A DNA stretch of 64,000 nucleotides from contig CAVWBT010000010.1 in NCBI GenBank assembly GCA_963753285.1, positions 370,134-434,133 of the forward strand. Direction: 5' to 3'. A model generated the notes under the pieces. It saw only the letters and a list, made by a program, of their open reading frames with translations, was not told where the DNA came from and did no database searches. Shown in pieces: positions 17,454 to 26,678 of the stretch. The position numbers and the translations under genes were made by a program. The first letter of the stretch is position 1. Each line of letters opens with the position of its first letter. This DNA comes from JAHEDH01 sp963753285. GTDB taxonomy: Bacteria > Actinomycetota > Acidimicrobiia > Spongiisociales > ZC4RG35.

Positions 17454-18377
17454 TTGAGCATTTTGATCAACAAGGACACCAGGGTCATCGTCCAAGGCCT
17501 GGGCAAGACCGGTGAGTTCCACACGGACAAGGCGATCGCCTACGGAACCCAGATGGTCGGCGCCGTCCACCCGACCAGGGCGGGGACCACCCACACGTTC
17601 ACTGGCGAGACAGACCACTCCGGGGTCCCGGGTCGGCCAAACACCTACGAGGTCGAGATCCCGATCCATGCCACCGTGCGCGATTCGGTCGAAGCGACCG
17701 GCGCCACCGCCTCTGTGGTGTACGTCCCGCCGCCGTTCGCCGCCGACGCCATCATGGAAGCGGCCGAGGCCGGCGTCGAGTTGATCATCTGCATCACCGA
17801 AGGCATTCCCGTCGCCGACATGGTGAAGGCGAAGCGATACCTGGCGGACAAGCCTTCCCGGTTGGTGGGTCCCAACTGTCCCGGTGTCATCACTCCCGCC
17901 GAGTGCAAGATCGGGATCATGCCCGGATACATCCACCAGAAGGGCAAGATCGGCGTGGTCTCGCGGTCGGGAACGCTGACGTACGAGGCGGTCCACCAGT
18001 TGACCCGCCTCGGTCTCGGCCAGACCACGGCGGTCGGGATCGGCGGCGATCCGGTCAACGGGACGAACTTCGTCGACGTGCTGCGGCTGTTCAACGAGGA
18101 CCCCGAGACCGAGGGCGTCATCATGATCGGTGAGATCGGCGGGACCGCCGAGGAAGAGGCTGCCGAGTTCGTCCAACGTGAGATGAACAAGCCGGTGGCG
18201 GGCTTCATCGCCGGGACGACGGCTCCCCCCGGCAAGCGGATGGGTCATGCCGGAGCGATCATCTCCGGGGGCAAGGGGACCGCGGCCGCCAAGATCGAGG
18301 CGATGAAGGCGGCGGGCATCGTGGTGGCCCCGACCCCGACCGACATGGGCCAGGCGATGGTGCAAGCCCTGGGCTGA
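17454..18377 (+). CDS. sucD: succinyl-CoA synthetase alpha subunit
   Basis: CoA-binding and phospho-histidine subunit of succinyl-CoA synthetase, 307 residues. Motifs: VQGLGKTGEFHT (Rossmann fold), GPNCPGVITPAECKIGIMPG, VVSRSGTLTYEAV, and the active-site His in MGHAGAIISGGKGTAAAK. Start is TTG at 17454, supported by GAGAGGA upstream. It forms a two-gene operon with sucC. Confidence 0.96.
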   Translation: MSILINKDTRVIVQGLGKTGEFHTDKAIAYGTQMVGAVHPTRAGTTHTFTGETDHSGVPGRPNTYEVEIPIHATVRDSVEATGATASVVYVPPPFAADAIMEAAEAGVELIICITEGIPVADMVKAKRYLADKPSRLVGPNCPGVITPAECKIGIMPGYIHQKGKIGVVSRSGTLTYEAVHQLTRLGLGQTTAVGIGGDPVNGTNFVDVLRLFNEDPETEGVIMIGEIGGTAEEEAAEFVQREMNKPVAGFIAGTTAPPGKRMGHAGAIISGGKGTAAAKIEAMKAAGIVVAPTPTDMGQAMVQALG

Positions 18378-18392
18378 CCACCGTCAGTAGTG

Positions 18393-18516
18393 GCGAACCC
18401 AGGGTTCCTCACGACAATTGGTGTCGAACGCGGCGCAAGGTTCGGCGCGATCCGACCGCTCGCTCGAACCTTGACCTGAGTTCGACACCAGGTGTGTTCA
18501 GCAACCCTGGGTTCGC
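18393..18516. repeat. nested three-arm inverted repeat downstream of sucD
   Basis: Three pairs of perfect complementary arms are stacked in order: 18393-18406 (GCGAACCCAGGGTT) with 18503-18516; 18420-18428 (GGTGTCGAA) with 18481-18489; 18436-18444 (CAAGGTTCG) with 18465-18473. The whole can fold into one hairpin of about 124 bases with two bulged gaps. It may be a structured 3' UTR, a non-autonomous element or a terminator; no T run is seen. Confidence 0.8.
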
Positions 18517-18940
18517 AGGAAGGCCGTCGGGGGTTGAACCACGCTGAGTGGTCGGGCAACATGGAGGGTGACGCAACGCGGGGACCCTCGATGGAATGGT
18601 GGCTGATACCGGTCGGGATCGGAGTTCGTTGCGCTGCTCGGGTACTCGGTGGGTTGCGCGTTGCTCCCGGGTGAGACCGTGAGCGCAGTGCCGAAGCTCG
18701 ACGGCTACACGCCAGGCCGCAACGCGGAAGCCCGAGATGCCGGCGAGGTTCTCGAGCAGACTTCGGGCGAGGTCGATGCGATCGCCGAGGAGACGGCCGA
18801 TGACCTGGCGGGCACAGACGGTCTGGGGACCTGGATCGAGATCGACATTCAGCCGCTGTTCCCGTCCTCGGACAGTGCAGTGACGCATCTGGTGGACCTG
18901 ACCGAGGATCACGACCCCGAGGCCATGTCGTAGGTGGCTC
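18517..18940. other. gap without a convincing gene
   Basis: Open frames exist on both strands (plus, about 18649-18933; minus, about 18409-18912), but neither translation shows a recognisable family. The plus frame lacks a ribosome site and the minus frame runs into the inverted repeat. The plus-strand product is acidic (GEVDAIAEETADDLAGTD) and could be a decayed remnant. Confidence 0.4.
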
Positions 18941-19414
18941 TCAGATCACCTTGTCGGTGAACCCCGCCAGGCCGCGAAGCAGCTCTGTCTGGCCGGCGTG
19001 GTACGTGTCGTGGAAGTACCAGAAATGCACGCGCTTCCACAGCGGCGCCTGCCGCTCGCCAACCATTTGGAGCTCTTGGAGATCCGCACTCGCGACCGAT
19101 TCGGCAAGCCGATCCTGCGATGCATCGAGGAGGTCGAGCAGCGTTGCGAACGATTCGACGTCGTCGCCGTCGGCGGTTATCGGATCGGATTCGTTCTCGT
19201 AGCGGGCAGTCTGTGCTGTTGTCATCACCGGCTCGCCGCCACATGCCCCGATCACCTTGTCGCGATGCACCACGATGTGGCCGAGCACCCAGTTGAAGCA
19301 GTTCCCGGCGGGTGGTTGGAGGAGGCTCTGGTCGTGATCCAAGCCCTCGGCCATGCTGTGCAGCAGGCGTCGGTTGCGTTCGAAGTCGCGGATCATGTCC
19401 TTCGCTGGGTACAT
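18941..19414 (-). CDS. DinB-family protein
   Basis: A 157-residue four-helix-bundle protein of the DinB/YfiT type. The metal-binding histidines are visible in LGHIVVHRD (about residue 47) and FHDTYHAGQ (about residue 135). Relatives are metal-dependent thiol S-transferases or stress-induced proteins of unknown substrate. It is divergent from the aminotransferase gene; the two start codons are 60 bases apart. TATGGT (19421-19426, minus strand) lies six bases before the ATG, a leaderless-type promoter. Confidence 0.85.
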   Translation of the reverse strand: MYPAKDMIRDFERNRRLLHSMAEGLDHDQSLLQPPAGNCFNWVLGHIVVHRDKVIGACGGEPVMTTAQTARYENESDPITADGDDVESFATLLDLLDASQDRLAESVASADLQELQMVGERQAPLWKRVHFWYFHDTYHAGQTELLRGLAGFTDKVI

Positions 19415-19460
19415 TCCGAAACCATACCGCCGCCGACTGTGGCCCGTCCGCCGTTGTGCC

Positions 19461-19474
19461 TAACGTCGCAGCAC
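19461..19474 (+). promoter_or_regulatory. putative leaderless -10 of the aminotransferase, divergent from DinB
   Basis: TAACGT at 19461-19466 is followed by eight bases and the ATG at 19475. The DinB promoter box TATGGT is at 19421-19426 on the other strand, so the -35 regions of the two promoters must overlap. Confidence 0.4.
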
Positions 19475-20635
19475 ATGGAATGGAATCTCGATCCGACGGT
19501 ACGTCATCTCAACCATGGCGCCTTCGGGGCCGTTCCTTCGACGGTCGCCCGAACGCAATCCGAGATCCGAGCCGAGATCGCCGGTAACCCGACCCGGTTC
19601 TTCGCCCGAGAGATCGAGGGGCGTCTCGACGCCGCCCGCCGCGATCTCGCCGCCTTTCTCGGGTCCGATCCAGATGCCCTGGCGTGGGTCGACAACACCA
19701 CGACCGGGGTGAACACCGTCCTCCGCTACCTCGAACGCCGCCTCGGTCCCGGTGACGAGGTGCTGATCACCAGCCACGAATACAACGCCTGCCGAAACGC
19801 AGTTGCGGCGATGGCCGCCCGCGTCGGTGCAACGGTGCGCACGGCGGAGATCCCCTTCCCTGTCGCCGAGGCGTCGACGGTTGGCGAGGCAGTGCTGTCG
19901 AACGTGACGGCCAGTACCCGGCTGGTCGTGCTCGACCACGTGACCTCGCAGTCGGCCATTGTGCTCCCGATCCAGGCCCTGGTCGACCAGATCGAGGGCT
20001 CGGGCATCCCGACACTGGTCGACGGTGCGCACGCTCCCGGCATGCTGGAGCTCGAGCTCGACTCCCTCGGGGCGTCCTTCTATGTCGGCAACTGTCACAA
20101 GTGGCTGTGCGCCCCCCACGGCGCGGCGTTCCTCCGTGTGGCCGAGCAGTATCGGGACACGATCGAGCCGCTGGTCATCTCTCACGGATGGAACGACACC
20201 CGCACCGATCGGAGCCGCTTCCGCAAGCTGTTCGACTGGGTCGGAACCGACGACCCGTCGGCGTTGCTGTCGGTTCCGGCCGCAATCGAGTCGATCGGCT
20301 CAGGGTTGCCGGAGGGATGGCCCGGGGTGATGCGGCGCAACCGCGAGCTCGCGTTGCAGGGTCGTCGGATCGTGCTCGAGCGGATCGGCGGAGAAGCCGC
20401 CGTGCCTGATCACATGATCGGCACGATGGCGGTCGTCGAGCTCCCTCCCGCCGAAGAGCCGAGCGAAGGAATCGTCGATCCGCTCACCGGAGCGATCCGA
20501 GAGTCACATCGGATCGAAGTGCCGGTCTTCTCGTTCCCTGAGAGCCCCCAGCGGGTCGTCCGGCTGTCCGCCCATCTCTACAACACAGCCGACGACTACG
20601 AGGCGCTGGCGGACGCGCTGGCCCACCACCTCTAG
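19475..20635 (+). CDS. class V aminotransferase (isopenicillin N epimerase-like)
   Basis: PLP enzyme of 386 residues. The N-terminus HLNHGAFGAVPSTV is typical of the isopenicillin N epimerase/cysteine desulfurase-like subgroup. The PLP-contacting acid is in LVDGAHAPG and the Schiff-base lysine in YVGNCHKWLCAPHGAAF. C-terminal VRLSAHLYNTADDYEALADAL matches the family end. The substrate cannot be predicted; these proteins include epimerases, Cys/Ser lyases and desulfurases. It converges on uvrD2 with a 4-base overlap. Confidence 0.88.
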   Translation: MEWNLDPTVRHLNHGAFGAVPSTVARTQSEIRAEIAGNPTRFFAREIEGRLDAARRDLAAFLGSDPDALAWVDNTTTGVNTVLRYLERRLGPGDEVLITSHEYNACRNAVAAMAARVGATVRTAEIPFPVAEASTVGEAVLSNVTASTRLVVLDHVTSQSAIVLPIQALVDQIEGSGIPTLVDGAHAPGMLELELDSLGASFYVGNCHKWLCAPHGAAFLRVAEQYRDTIEPLVISHGWNDTRTDRSRFRKLFDWVGTDDPSALLSVPAAIESIGSGLPEGWPGVMRRNRELALQGRRIVLERIGGEAAVPDHMIGTMAVVELPPAEEPSEGIVDPLTGAIRESHRIEVPVFSFPESPQRVVRLSAHLYNTADDYEALADALAHHL

Positions 20636-23409
20636 TCGGCGAGGAGATCGAGAAGGTCATCGCCGTATGCCTCGAGCTTGGCCGGTCCGATCCCGGGGAT
20701 CTCGAGCAGTGCCGAACCCGACGACGGGCGTCTGGCTGCGAGTGCGTCCAAGGTGGCGTCGTTGAAGATCACATAGGCAGGTACGCCCTGTGCGGTGGCC
20801 TGAGCCAGCCTCCATCGCTTGAGGCGATCGACGAGGTCGGGGTCGGCCGGGCCGGCGCCGGGGCTGAGCCGCCCGGTGGTTCCCCCCTTGGTCACCGGTT
20901 CCCCCCACGGAACCGCCATCGTCGCGCCGGTCGGTTCGAGCTTGATGAGCACACCCGTGGTCAGGATCTCGTCGACCGTGCCGGTGTACCCGCCGGTGAC
21001 GGTGATCGTGTCGCCGATCGTGGCGAAGACCCCGCCCGCTGTCGGAGGGCGGCCCGGTTTCGAGACGGGGGGCGGCGGCTCGTCGCTCGGCAGGGGTGCG
21101 GTCCCGTCGAGTTCGGTCATGAAACGCGACGGGCGATCCCGGTCCACCAGCACGGTCACCGAGATGCGACCGCGGGTGATCGCGACGTGAAAGACACGTC
21201 GCTCCTCCTCGGGGTCATCCGATAGGTCGTGCGGCATGGTTCCCCGGTCCGCGCCGAAGACGAGGACGTGATCCCACTCCAATCCCTTCACCCGATGGAC
21301 GCTCGACAGGATGACACCGCCCGGTTGGCTCGCAGTGCCCAGGCGTTCGCGGAGCCACGGCCCGAAGCGAGCCGGATCCGGCTGCATCGCCGCCACCCGC
21401 ATCAGTGCAGCCAGGTCGTCGGCCTGTGCGGAACGATCGGCCCTCGTGCGCCCCGCATCGAGCGCAGACGCAGCTCGCCCGAGGCCGACTCTCGACTCGA
21501 GCACCTCGAGCAGGCCCGGCGTGTCGGAGGCGTGACGCGCCGCCAGCAGGATGTCCTCGCAGAAGCCGTCCCAGTTGGTGCGCCGTCGACCGTCGAGACC
21601 CCTCCCCATCGTGACCAGCTCGTCGATGTGGAAGGGGCCCCGCTGACGGCCGATCGAATCGACGAGCAGTCGGGTGATGCCCCGCTGGGGTCGCCGCACG
21701 ATCTCGAACAGGTCGTTCCTCGCGATCGCCTCAGGGGCGAGTGCCACCCGGATCCACGCCAGTGCAGCCCGGATCAACGTCCGATCCAGCACCGATGCCG
21801 ACAGGGGCGACTGGAACGCGATCCCGGCCTCGGCGAGTGCGACGTGGACCGGGATCAGGCTCGAGTTGACCCTCGCCAGCACCGCGACCGAGCTCGGATG
21901 TGCTCCCGAGTCGATCAGCTCGCGAACGCGAGCCAGCGCCCGATCGCCGAGCTTCGAACCGTCCGCCCGCACGACCGTCAGCCCGTCCTCGACTGCACCT
22001 TCGGCGGCATGGATGTCCTTGTCGACGCGGCGCCGGTTGTAGGCGAGCAGCGAGGTGGCCGCGTCCACCACGTCCGAAGGGCACCGGTAGTTGATCGTCA
22101 GTGCGTGCGATCCGGCTCCGGGGAAGAGATCCTCGAAGTCGAGGAGGAAGCGGGGGTCGGCGCCGGCGTATCCGTAGATCACCTGGTCGTCGTCACCGAC
22201 ACCGAACACCTCCATTCCGGGGGAGGCGAGGAGGCGCAACAACAGCATGTAGGCGGGCGTGAGGTCCTGGAACTCGTCGACCAGCAGATGCCGGCACTGG
22301 CGCTGCCAGTGCGCACGGAGATCGGCGTCGGAACACAACACTTCGATGGCGCCGTAGATCTGTTCGTCGTGGTCCGCTTCACCGTTGCGCTCCAGCACGT
22401 CCCGATATCGTCGGAAGGCGTCGGCGAACCCGGGCACGTCGTCCCGTGACGCCTCGACGTCGATGGGATCGGCGAGACCGATCCGAACCTCACCGAGGGC
22501 CTCCAGATAGGGCCCGATCACGTCGGTGTTGGGCCGCGGCGGCGCCGTTGCCAGCGGTTCCATCCTGCGACGCTGCTCGCGGTCGCCGATCAACGTCAGA
22601 TGTGGCTTCGCCGAGCGGAGGATCGCCCACCCCAGACCGTGGATCGTCCGGATCTGGAGGCGGTGTCCCTCGGGGATTCGTTCGATCATCTCGTCGGCGG
22701 CGCGCCGGTTGTAGGCGACCGCCGTGATCGTGGCGGGTTCGATGTCGCGGTCGGAGATGAGATGCCTCAGCCGGGAGGTGAGCACCCGGGTCTTCCCCGA
22801 GCCCGCGGGGGCGATGATCCGCGCCGGGCCCACCCGATGTGTCACGGCCTCCAACTGATCGGGTGCCAGCTTGTCGTCGGGGACGGCGCCGCTGGGGACG
22901 TAGCGGAGGTTGCCGAGATCGACCGACTCGTGATGGACCACGTACGGCAGGTCCATCGGCTCGCGCGGCCCTCCGTCGATCCAGATCTCGGCTCCACCGG
23001 CCCCCGTCACGTCAGCCGATCCTCCGATCTCCACGCCGATCCGGGCGGCCGCCTTGTGCGCCCACCACCACACCGGCGGGTCCCGGCGGGCGTCGTACGA
23101 GTTGTGCCACACGCACTTGGCCAGCCGTTCGGTGAGGAACGTGAAGTCTGCGCCCAGCTCGTAGGGGGCGACGTCGGTCGTCGGTGGTGAAGAAAGGGCG
23201 TCTTGGCGAACTGCCAACTCATAGACGGTTGGCTGCCGACGCACGTATCGACGTTGGGCGTGAGCGACGACCGACTCGAGCCGTTCGGGGTGTGCGAGGA
23301 GGGCGTCGTCGATGAGGATGCGTTCACAGTCGGCCCAGGCGGCCGGCGGCTCTGCGCCGGCGCCGACGACGACCGACCGTCCGAGGCGGGATGGGCCGGG
23401 TGCGGTCAC
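20632..23409 (-). CDS. uvrD2: UvrD2-type DNA helicase with HRDC domain and N-terminal extension
   Basis: Superfamily 1A helicase of 925 residues. Motifs: Walker A APAGSGKTR (about residue 205), Walker B LVDEFQDLTPA, motif III GDDDQVIYGYAGAD, TINYRCP, SSVHRVKGLEWDHVLVFG, and FHVAITRGR. The last 75 residues are an HRDC domain (YVIFNDATLDALAARRP, IPGIGPAKLEAYGD), as in actinobacterial UvrD2. Unusually, about 185 residues precede the helicase core, with no recognised domain (VAHAQRRYVRRQP, WWWAHKAAARIGVEIGG). Start is taken as GTG 23409. It is divergent from purN across 70 bases. Confidence 0.88.
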   Translation of the reverse strand: MTAPGPSRLGRSVVVGAGAEPPAAWADCERILIDDALLAHPERLESVVAHAQRRYVRRQPTVYELAVRQDALSSPPTTDVAPYELGADFTFLTERLAKCVWHNSYDARRDPPVWWWAHKAAARIGVEIGGSADVTGAGGAEIWIDGGPREPMDLPYVVHHESVDLGNLRYVPSGAVPDDKLAPDQLEAVTHRVGPARIIAPAGSGKTRVLTSRLRHLISDRDIEPATITAVAYNRRAADEMIERIPEGHRLQIRTIHGLGWAILRSAKPHLTLIGDREQRRRMEPLATAPPRPNTDVIGPYLEALGEVRIGLADPIDVEASRDDVPGFADAFRRYRDVLERNGEADHDEQIYGAIEVLCSDADLRAHWQRQCRHLLVDEFQDLTPAYMLLLRLLASPGMEVFGVGDDDQVIYGYAGADPRFLLDFEDLFPGAGSHALTINYRCPSDVVDAATSLLAYNRRRVDKDIHAAEGAVEDGLTVVRADGSKLGDRALARVRELIDSGAHPSSVAVLARVNSSLIPVHVALAEAGIAFQSPLSASVLDRTLIRAALAWIRVALAPEAIARNDLFEIVRRPQRGITRLLVDSIGRQRGPFHIDELVTMGRGLDGRRRTNWDGFCEDILLAARHASDTPGLLEVLESRVGLGRAASALDAGRTRADRSAQADDLAALMRVAAMQPDPARFGPWLRERLGTASQPGGVILSSVHRVKGLEWDHVLVFGADRGTMPHDLSDDPEEERRVFHVAITRGRISVTVLVDRDRPSRFMTELDGTAPLPSDEPPPPVSKPGRPPTAGGVFATIGDTITVTGGYTGTVDEILTTGVLIKLEPTGATMAVPWGEPVTKGGTTGRLSPGAGPADPDLVDRLKRWRLAQATAQGVPAYVIFNDATLDALAARRPSSGSALLEIPGIGPAKLEAYGDDLLDLLAD

Positions 23410-23479
23410 AAGCGCCAAGCCTACGGACGGCGAGGGACAGAATCGGCACTGGCGTCCGCCCCTACACTCCCGGACATCC

Positions 23480-24064
23480 ATGTCGGCCGTACGAATCGCT
23501 GTGCTCATCTCGGGATCGGGGTCGAACATGTCGGCCATCGCCGAACACCTCGCAGACCGAGACGACATCGAGATCGGAATCGTCCTGTCGGATCGGCCCG
23601 ACGTGACGGGACTCGACCGGGCCGAGGCTGCGGGACTGCCGACCGACGTGGTCGACTGGCGCTCGTTTTCCGACCGGAGTGCATTCACCTCCGCCGTGTG
23701 TGACGCCGTCGAAGCACACGGCTGCACCTTCATGGTCCTGGCCGGGTTCATGCGGATCCTCGCACCCGAAGCGGTCGAGCGTTTCCCGGGCCGCATCGTC
23801 AACATCCACCCTTCGCTGCTGCCGTCGTTCCCCGGCGCCCACGCCGTGGATGAGGCGCTGGCCCACGGAGTCAAGGTGACCGGTGTCACCATCCACGTCG
23901 TCGACGAGCTGGTCGACAACGGGCCGATCCTCGCTCAGGCCGCAGTCGATGTCCTCGACGACGACGATGCCGAGACGCTCCACGCCCGGATTCAGGCCGT
24001 GGAACATCGGCTCTACCCTCGGGTCGTTGCCGACTTCGTACTCGGCAGGTTGGAGCAGCGATGA
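23480..24064 (+). CDS. purN: phosphoribosylglycinamide formyltransferase
   Basis: Third step of purine synthesis: transfers formyl from 10-formyl-THF to GAR; 194 residues. Motifs: VLISGSGSNMSAI (phosphate loop), VLAGFMRIL, NIHPSLLPSFPG (catalytic Asn-His) and GVTIHVVDELVDNGPILAQ (catalytic Asp). Start ATG 23480; the stop overlaps the purH ATG (ATGA), giving a coupled purNH operon. Confidence 0.96.
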   Translation: MSAVRIAVLISGSGSNMSAIAEHLADRDDIEIGIVLSDRPDVTGLDRAEAAGLPTDVVDWRSFSDRSAFTSAVCDAVEAHGCTFMVLAGFMRILAPEAVERFPGRIVNIHPSLLPSFPGAHAVDEALAHGVKVTGVTIHVVDELVDNGPILAQAAVDVLDDDDAETLHARIQAVEHRLYPRVVADFVLGRLEQR

Positions 24065-25608
24065 TCGAGGTGAAACGGGCGCTGGTGTCGGTGTCCGACA
24101 AGACGGGGCTGGTCGAGTTCGCCACGCGCCTCGCGAAAGCGGGTGTCGAGTTGGTGTCGTCGGGCGGGACGGCGGACGCGCTCGAACGGGCCGGTCTGAC
24201 AGTGACACGTGTGTCCGATGTCACAGGGTCCCCCGAGATCCTCGGTGGCCGAGTGAAGACGCTCCATCCATCGATCCACGGCGCGATCCTCGCCGACCTG
24301 TCGAAGGAAGACCATCACCAGGACCTGGCCGACCGAGGCATCGAACCGTTCCAGCTCGTCGTTTCGAACCTATATCCGTTCCGACAGACCGTCCAGAAAC
24401 TCGACTCGACCGAGGACGACATCATCGAACAGATCGACATCGGCGGTCCCGCAATGGTCCGTGCGGCGGCGAAGAACCACCGGTGGGTGGGCATCGTCAC
24501 GTCGCCGGAGCAGTACGGGGCGGTGGCCGTCGCCATCGAGAGCGGCGGCCTCGATGCCGGTTTGCGCCGCACGCTCGCGCGAGAGGCCTTCTTCCACACG
24601 GCTTCGTACGACGCCGCGATCGTCACCTGGCTGGAGGGTCTCGAGTCGGACTTCCCCGACCGGATCGCCATCGCACTCGAACGCGATCCGACACCGCTGA
24701 AGTACGGGGAGAATCCGCATCAGCGAGCGGGGAGATTCCACGAGCCCGACCGGGTGACGTGGTGGGATCAGGCTGTGAAGTTGAGCGGGCCCGCTGCCAG
24801 CTATCTCAACGTCTTCGACGCCGACGCCGCCTGGTCACTCGTTCACGACTTGGCGGCGGTCACCGCAAAGCCGTCCGTGGTGATCGTCAAACACGCCAAT
24901 CCGTGCGGCGCCGCATCGGCCGACACGCTCGCCGACGCCTATCAGCGGGCATACGAATGCGATTCGAGATCGGCGTTCGGTGGAATCGTGGCATTCAGCG
25001 AACCGGTCGATGCCGCAACGGTCGAGCGGGTAGTCGCCGCCGCCCAGGCCGACGTGATCGTCGCCCCCGCCTTCGATGCCGGGGTTCTCGAGGCGATCGT
25101 CGAGCGACGGAAGAACACCAGGGTCTTGCAGGGCCCCCCGCCCGAGGCGCTCCCACTGCACCTGCGGCCGACATCGGCAGGGTGGTTGGTCCAGTCGCAA
25201 TACGGGTTCGAGTCCCAGCCGTCCAACTGGAGGGTCGTCACCGAGCGCGCACCTTCGGATGCGGAACTGCGCGACGCCGTGTTCGCGTGGCGGGTCTGTG
25301 GATCGACCACGTCGAACGCCATCGTGATCGCTCAAGGCGAGACGGCCTGGGGGATCGGGGCCGGCCAGCAGAACCGGGTCGAGGCATCCGAGATCGCCCG
25401 CAACAAGGCGGCGGGCCGGGGACGTGGGGGAGCGTTGGCGAGTGACGCCTTCTTCCCGTTCTCCGACGGCATCGACGTTGCGGCAGAAGCCGGCGTGGCG
25501 GTCGTCGTGCAGCCCGGAGGCTCGATCCGGGACGACGAGGTCATCGCACGCGCCAACGAACTCGGCCTCACCATGCTGATGACCGGCGAACGCCAGTTCA
25601 GACATTGA
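24061..25608 (+). CDS. purH: bifunctional AICAR formyltransferase/IMP cyclohydrolase
   Basis: Last two steps of IMP synthesis, 515 residues. The N-terminal MGS-like cyclohydrolase domain has SDKTGLVEFA, VTGSPEILGGRVKTLHPSIHG and DIGGPAMVRAAAKN. The AICAR transformylase domain has LKYGENPHQRAGRF and VIVKHANPCGAA (catalytic Lys-His), with GAGQQNRVEAS and QPGGSIRDDEVI near the end. Coupled to purN by ATGA. folD downstream supplies the 10-formyl-THF that both PurN and PurH consume. Confidence 0.97.
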   Translation: MIEVKRALVSVSDKTGLVEFATRLAKAGVELVSSGGTADALERAGLTVTRVSDVTGSPEILGGRVKTLHPSIHGAILADLSKEDHHQDLADRGIEPFQLVVSNLYPFRQTVQKLDSTEDDIIEQIDIGGPAMVRAAAKNHRWVGIVTSPEQYGAVAVAIESGGLDAGLRRTLAREAFFHTASYDAAIVTWLEGLESDFPDRIAIALERDPTPLKYGENPHQRAGRFHEPDRVTWWDQAVKLSGPAASYLNVFDADAAWSLVHDLAAVTAKPSVVIVKHANPCGAASADTLADAYQRAYECDSRSAFGGIVAFSEPVDAATVERVVAAAQADVIVAPAFDAGVLEAIVERRKNTRVLQGPPPEALPLHLRPTSAGWLVQSQYGFESQPSNWRVVTERAPSDAELRDAVFAWRVCGSTTSNAIVIAQGETAWGIGAGQQNRVEASEIARNKAAGRGRGGALASDAFFPFSDGIDVAAEAGVAVVVQPGGSIRDDEVIARANELGLTMLMTGERQFRH

Positions 25609-25615
25609 AATGACA

Positions 25616-25657
25616 CGTCCCACGTCCCACGTCCCACGTCCCACGTCTCAGGTGGGA
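25616..25657. repeat. heptanucleotide array CGTCCCA x4 plus variants
   Basis: Four perfect CGTCCCA copies, then CGTCTCA and GGTGGGA, immediately after purH. A small perfect hairpin CGAGGC-TT-GCCTCG follows at 25658-25671. Confidence 0.9.
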
Positions 25658-25781
25658 CGAGGCTTGCCTCGCCCGCGGCGCACGGCGGTCGTGCACCCGA
25701 CCCTCCTTGCCGCGGTCTGGCGCGACCCGGGACCTCTATCTACGCCTGCACGATGACGAGCGCTCGGCTTGGAGGCCAGAA

Positions 25782-26636
25782 GTGACTGCGATGATTCTCG
25801 ACGGGAAGGCTGTTGCGGCGGCGGTGAAGGAGGAGGTGGCGGCGCGGGTGGCCGCGCTCGGTGCGCCGGTCGGGCTCGCCACGGTCCTGGTCGGCGACGA
25901 CCCCGCCTCGCACGTCTACGTCCGCAACAAGCGGCGCACCGCCGAGGCAGTGGGGATCACGTCATATCACCATGAGCTGCCCGCCGACTCGACCCAGGAC
26001 GAGGTCGAAGGACTGATCTCGGATCTGTCGGCCGACGACCGGGTTCACGGGATTCTCCTCCAACTCCCACTACCCGACGGGCTCGACGGCGAGGCCGCCG
26101 TGCAGAAGATCTCGCCTTCGAAGGACGCCGACGGGCTGCACCCCCAGAGCCTGGGGTATCTGCTGCTCGATCGCCCGACCTTCGCGCCGTGCACGCCGTC
26201 GGGTGTGCTGCGGATCCTCGACCACTACGAGATTCCGACCGAAGGCGCCGACGTGGTCGTCGTGGGCCGTTCGTTCCTCGTCGGACGCCCTTTGGCGGTC
26301 CTGTTCGGCGGCAAGCGGCGGAATGCCACCGTCACGCTCGCCCACTCCCGCACGGTCGACCTTCAGGAGCGTTGCCGCCGTGCCGACATCCTCGTTGCGG
26401 CGGTCGGTAGGCCGGAGATGATCACCGGTGACTGGGTCAAGCCGGGTGCGACGGTAATCGACGTCGGCATCAACCGCACCGAGGGCGGTCTCGTCGGCGA
26501 CGTCGATTTCGACTCCGTGGTCGAGGTGGCGGGTGCGATCACACCGGTTCCGGGCGGCGTCGGTCCGATGACGATCGCCATGCTCATGTCGAACACGGTC
26601 ACCGCCGCCGAGCGCGCTGCACGACCCGGGCTCTGA
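25782..26636 (+). CDS. folD: methylenetetrahydrofolate dehydrogenase/cyclohydrolase
   Basis: Bifunctional one-carbon enzyme interconverting 5,10-methylene-THF and 10-formyl-THF; 284 residues. Visible: YVRNKRRTAEAVGI (catalytic Lys), LLQLPLPDGLD, SPSKDADGLHP, CTPSGVLRIL, VVGRSFLVGRPLA (NADP site) and PVPGGVGPMTIAMLMSNT. Start GTG 25782 sits six bases after GGAGG. Its product feeds PurN and PurH upstream. Confidence 0.96.
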   Translation: MTAMILDGKAVAAAVKEEVAARVAALGAPVGLATVLVGDDPASHVYVRNKRRTAEAVGITSYHHELPADSTQDEVEGLISDLSADDRVHGILLQLPLPDGLDGEAAVQKISPSKDADGLHPQSLGYLLLDRPTFAPCTPSGVLRILDHYEIPTEGADVVVVGRSFLVGRPLAVLFGGKRRNATVTLAHSRTVDLQERCRRADILVAAVGRPEMITGDWVKPGATVIDVGINRTEGGLVGDVDFDSVVEVAGAITPVPGGVGPMTIAMLMSNTVTAAERAARPGL

Positions 26637-26678
26637 CCACGCCGTCACGGCTCCTGTGGGCGCCTCGCGACGAGCGCA

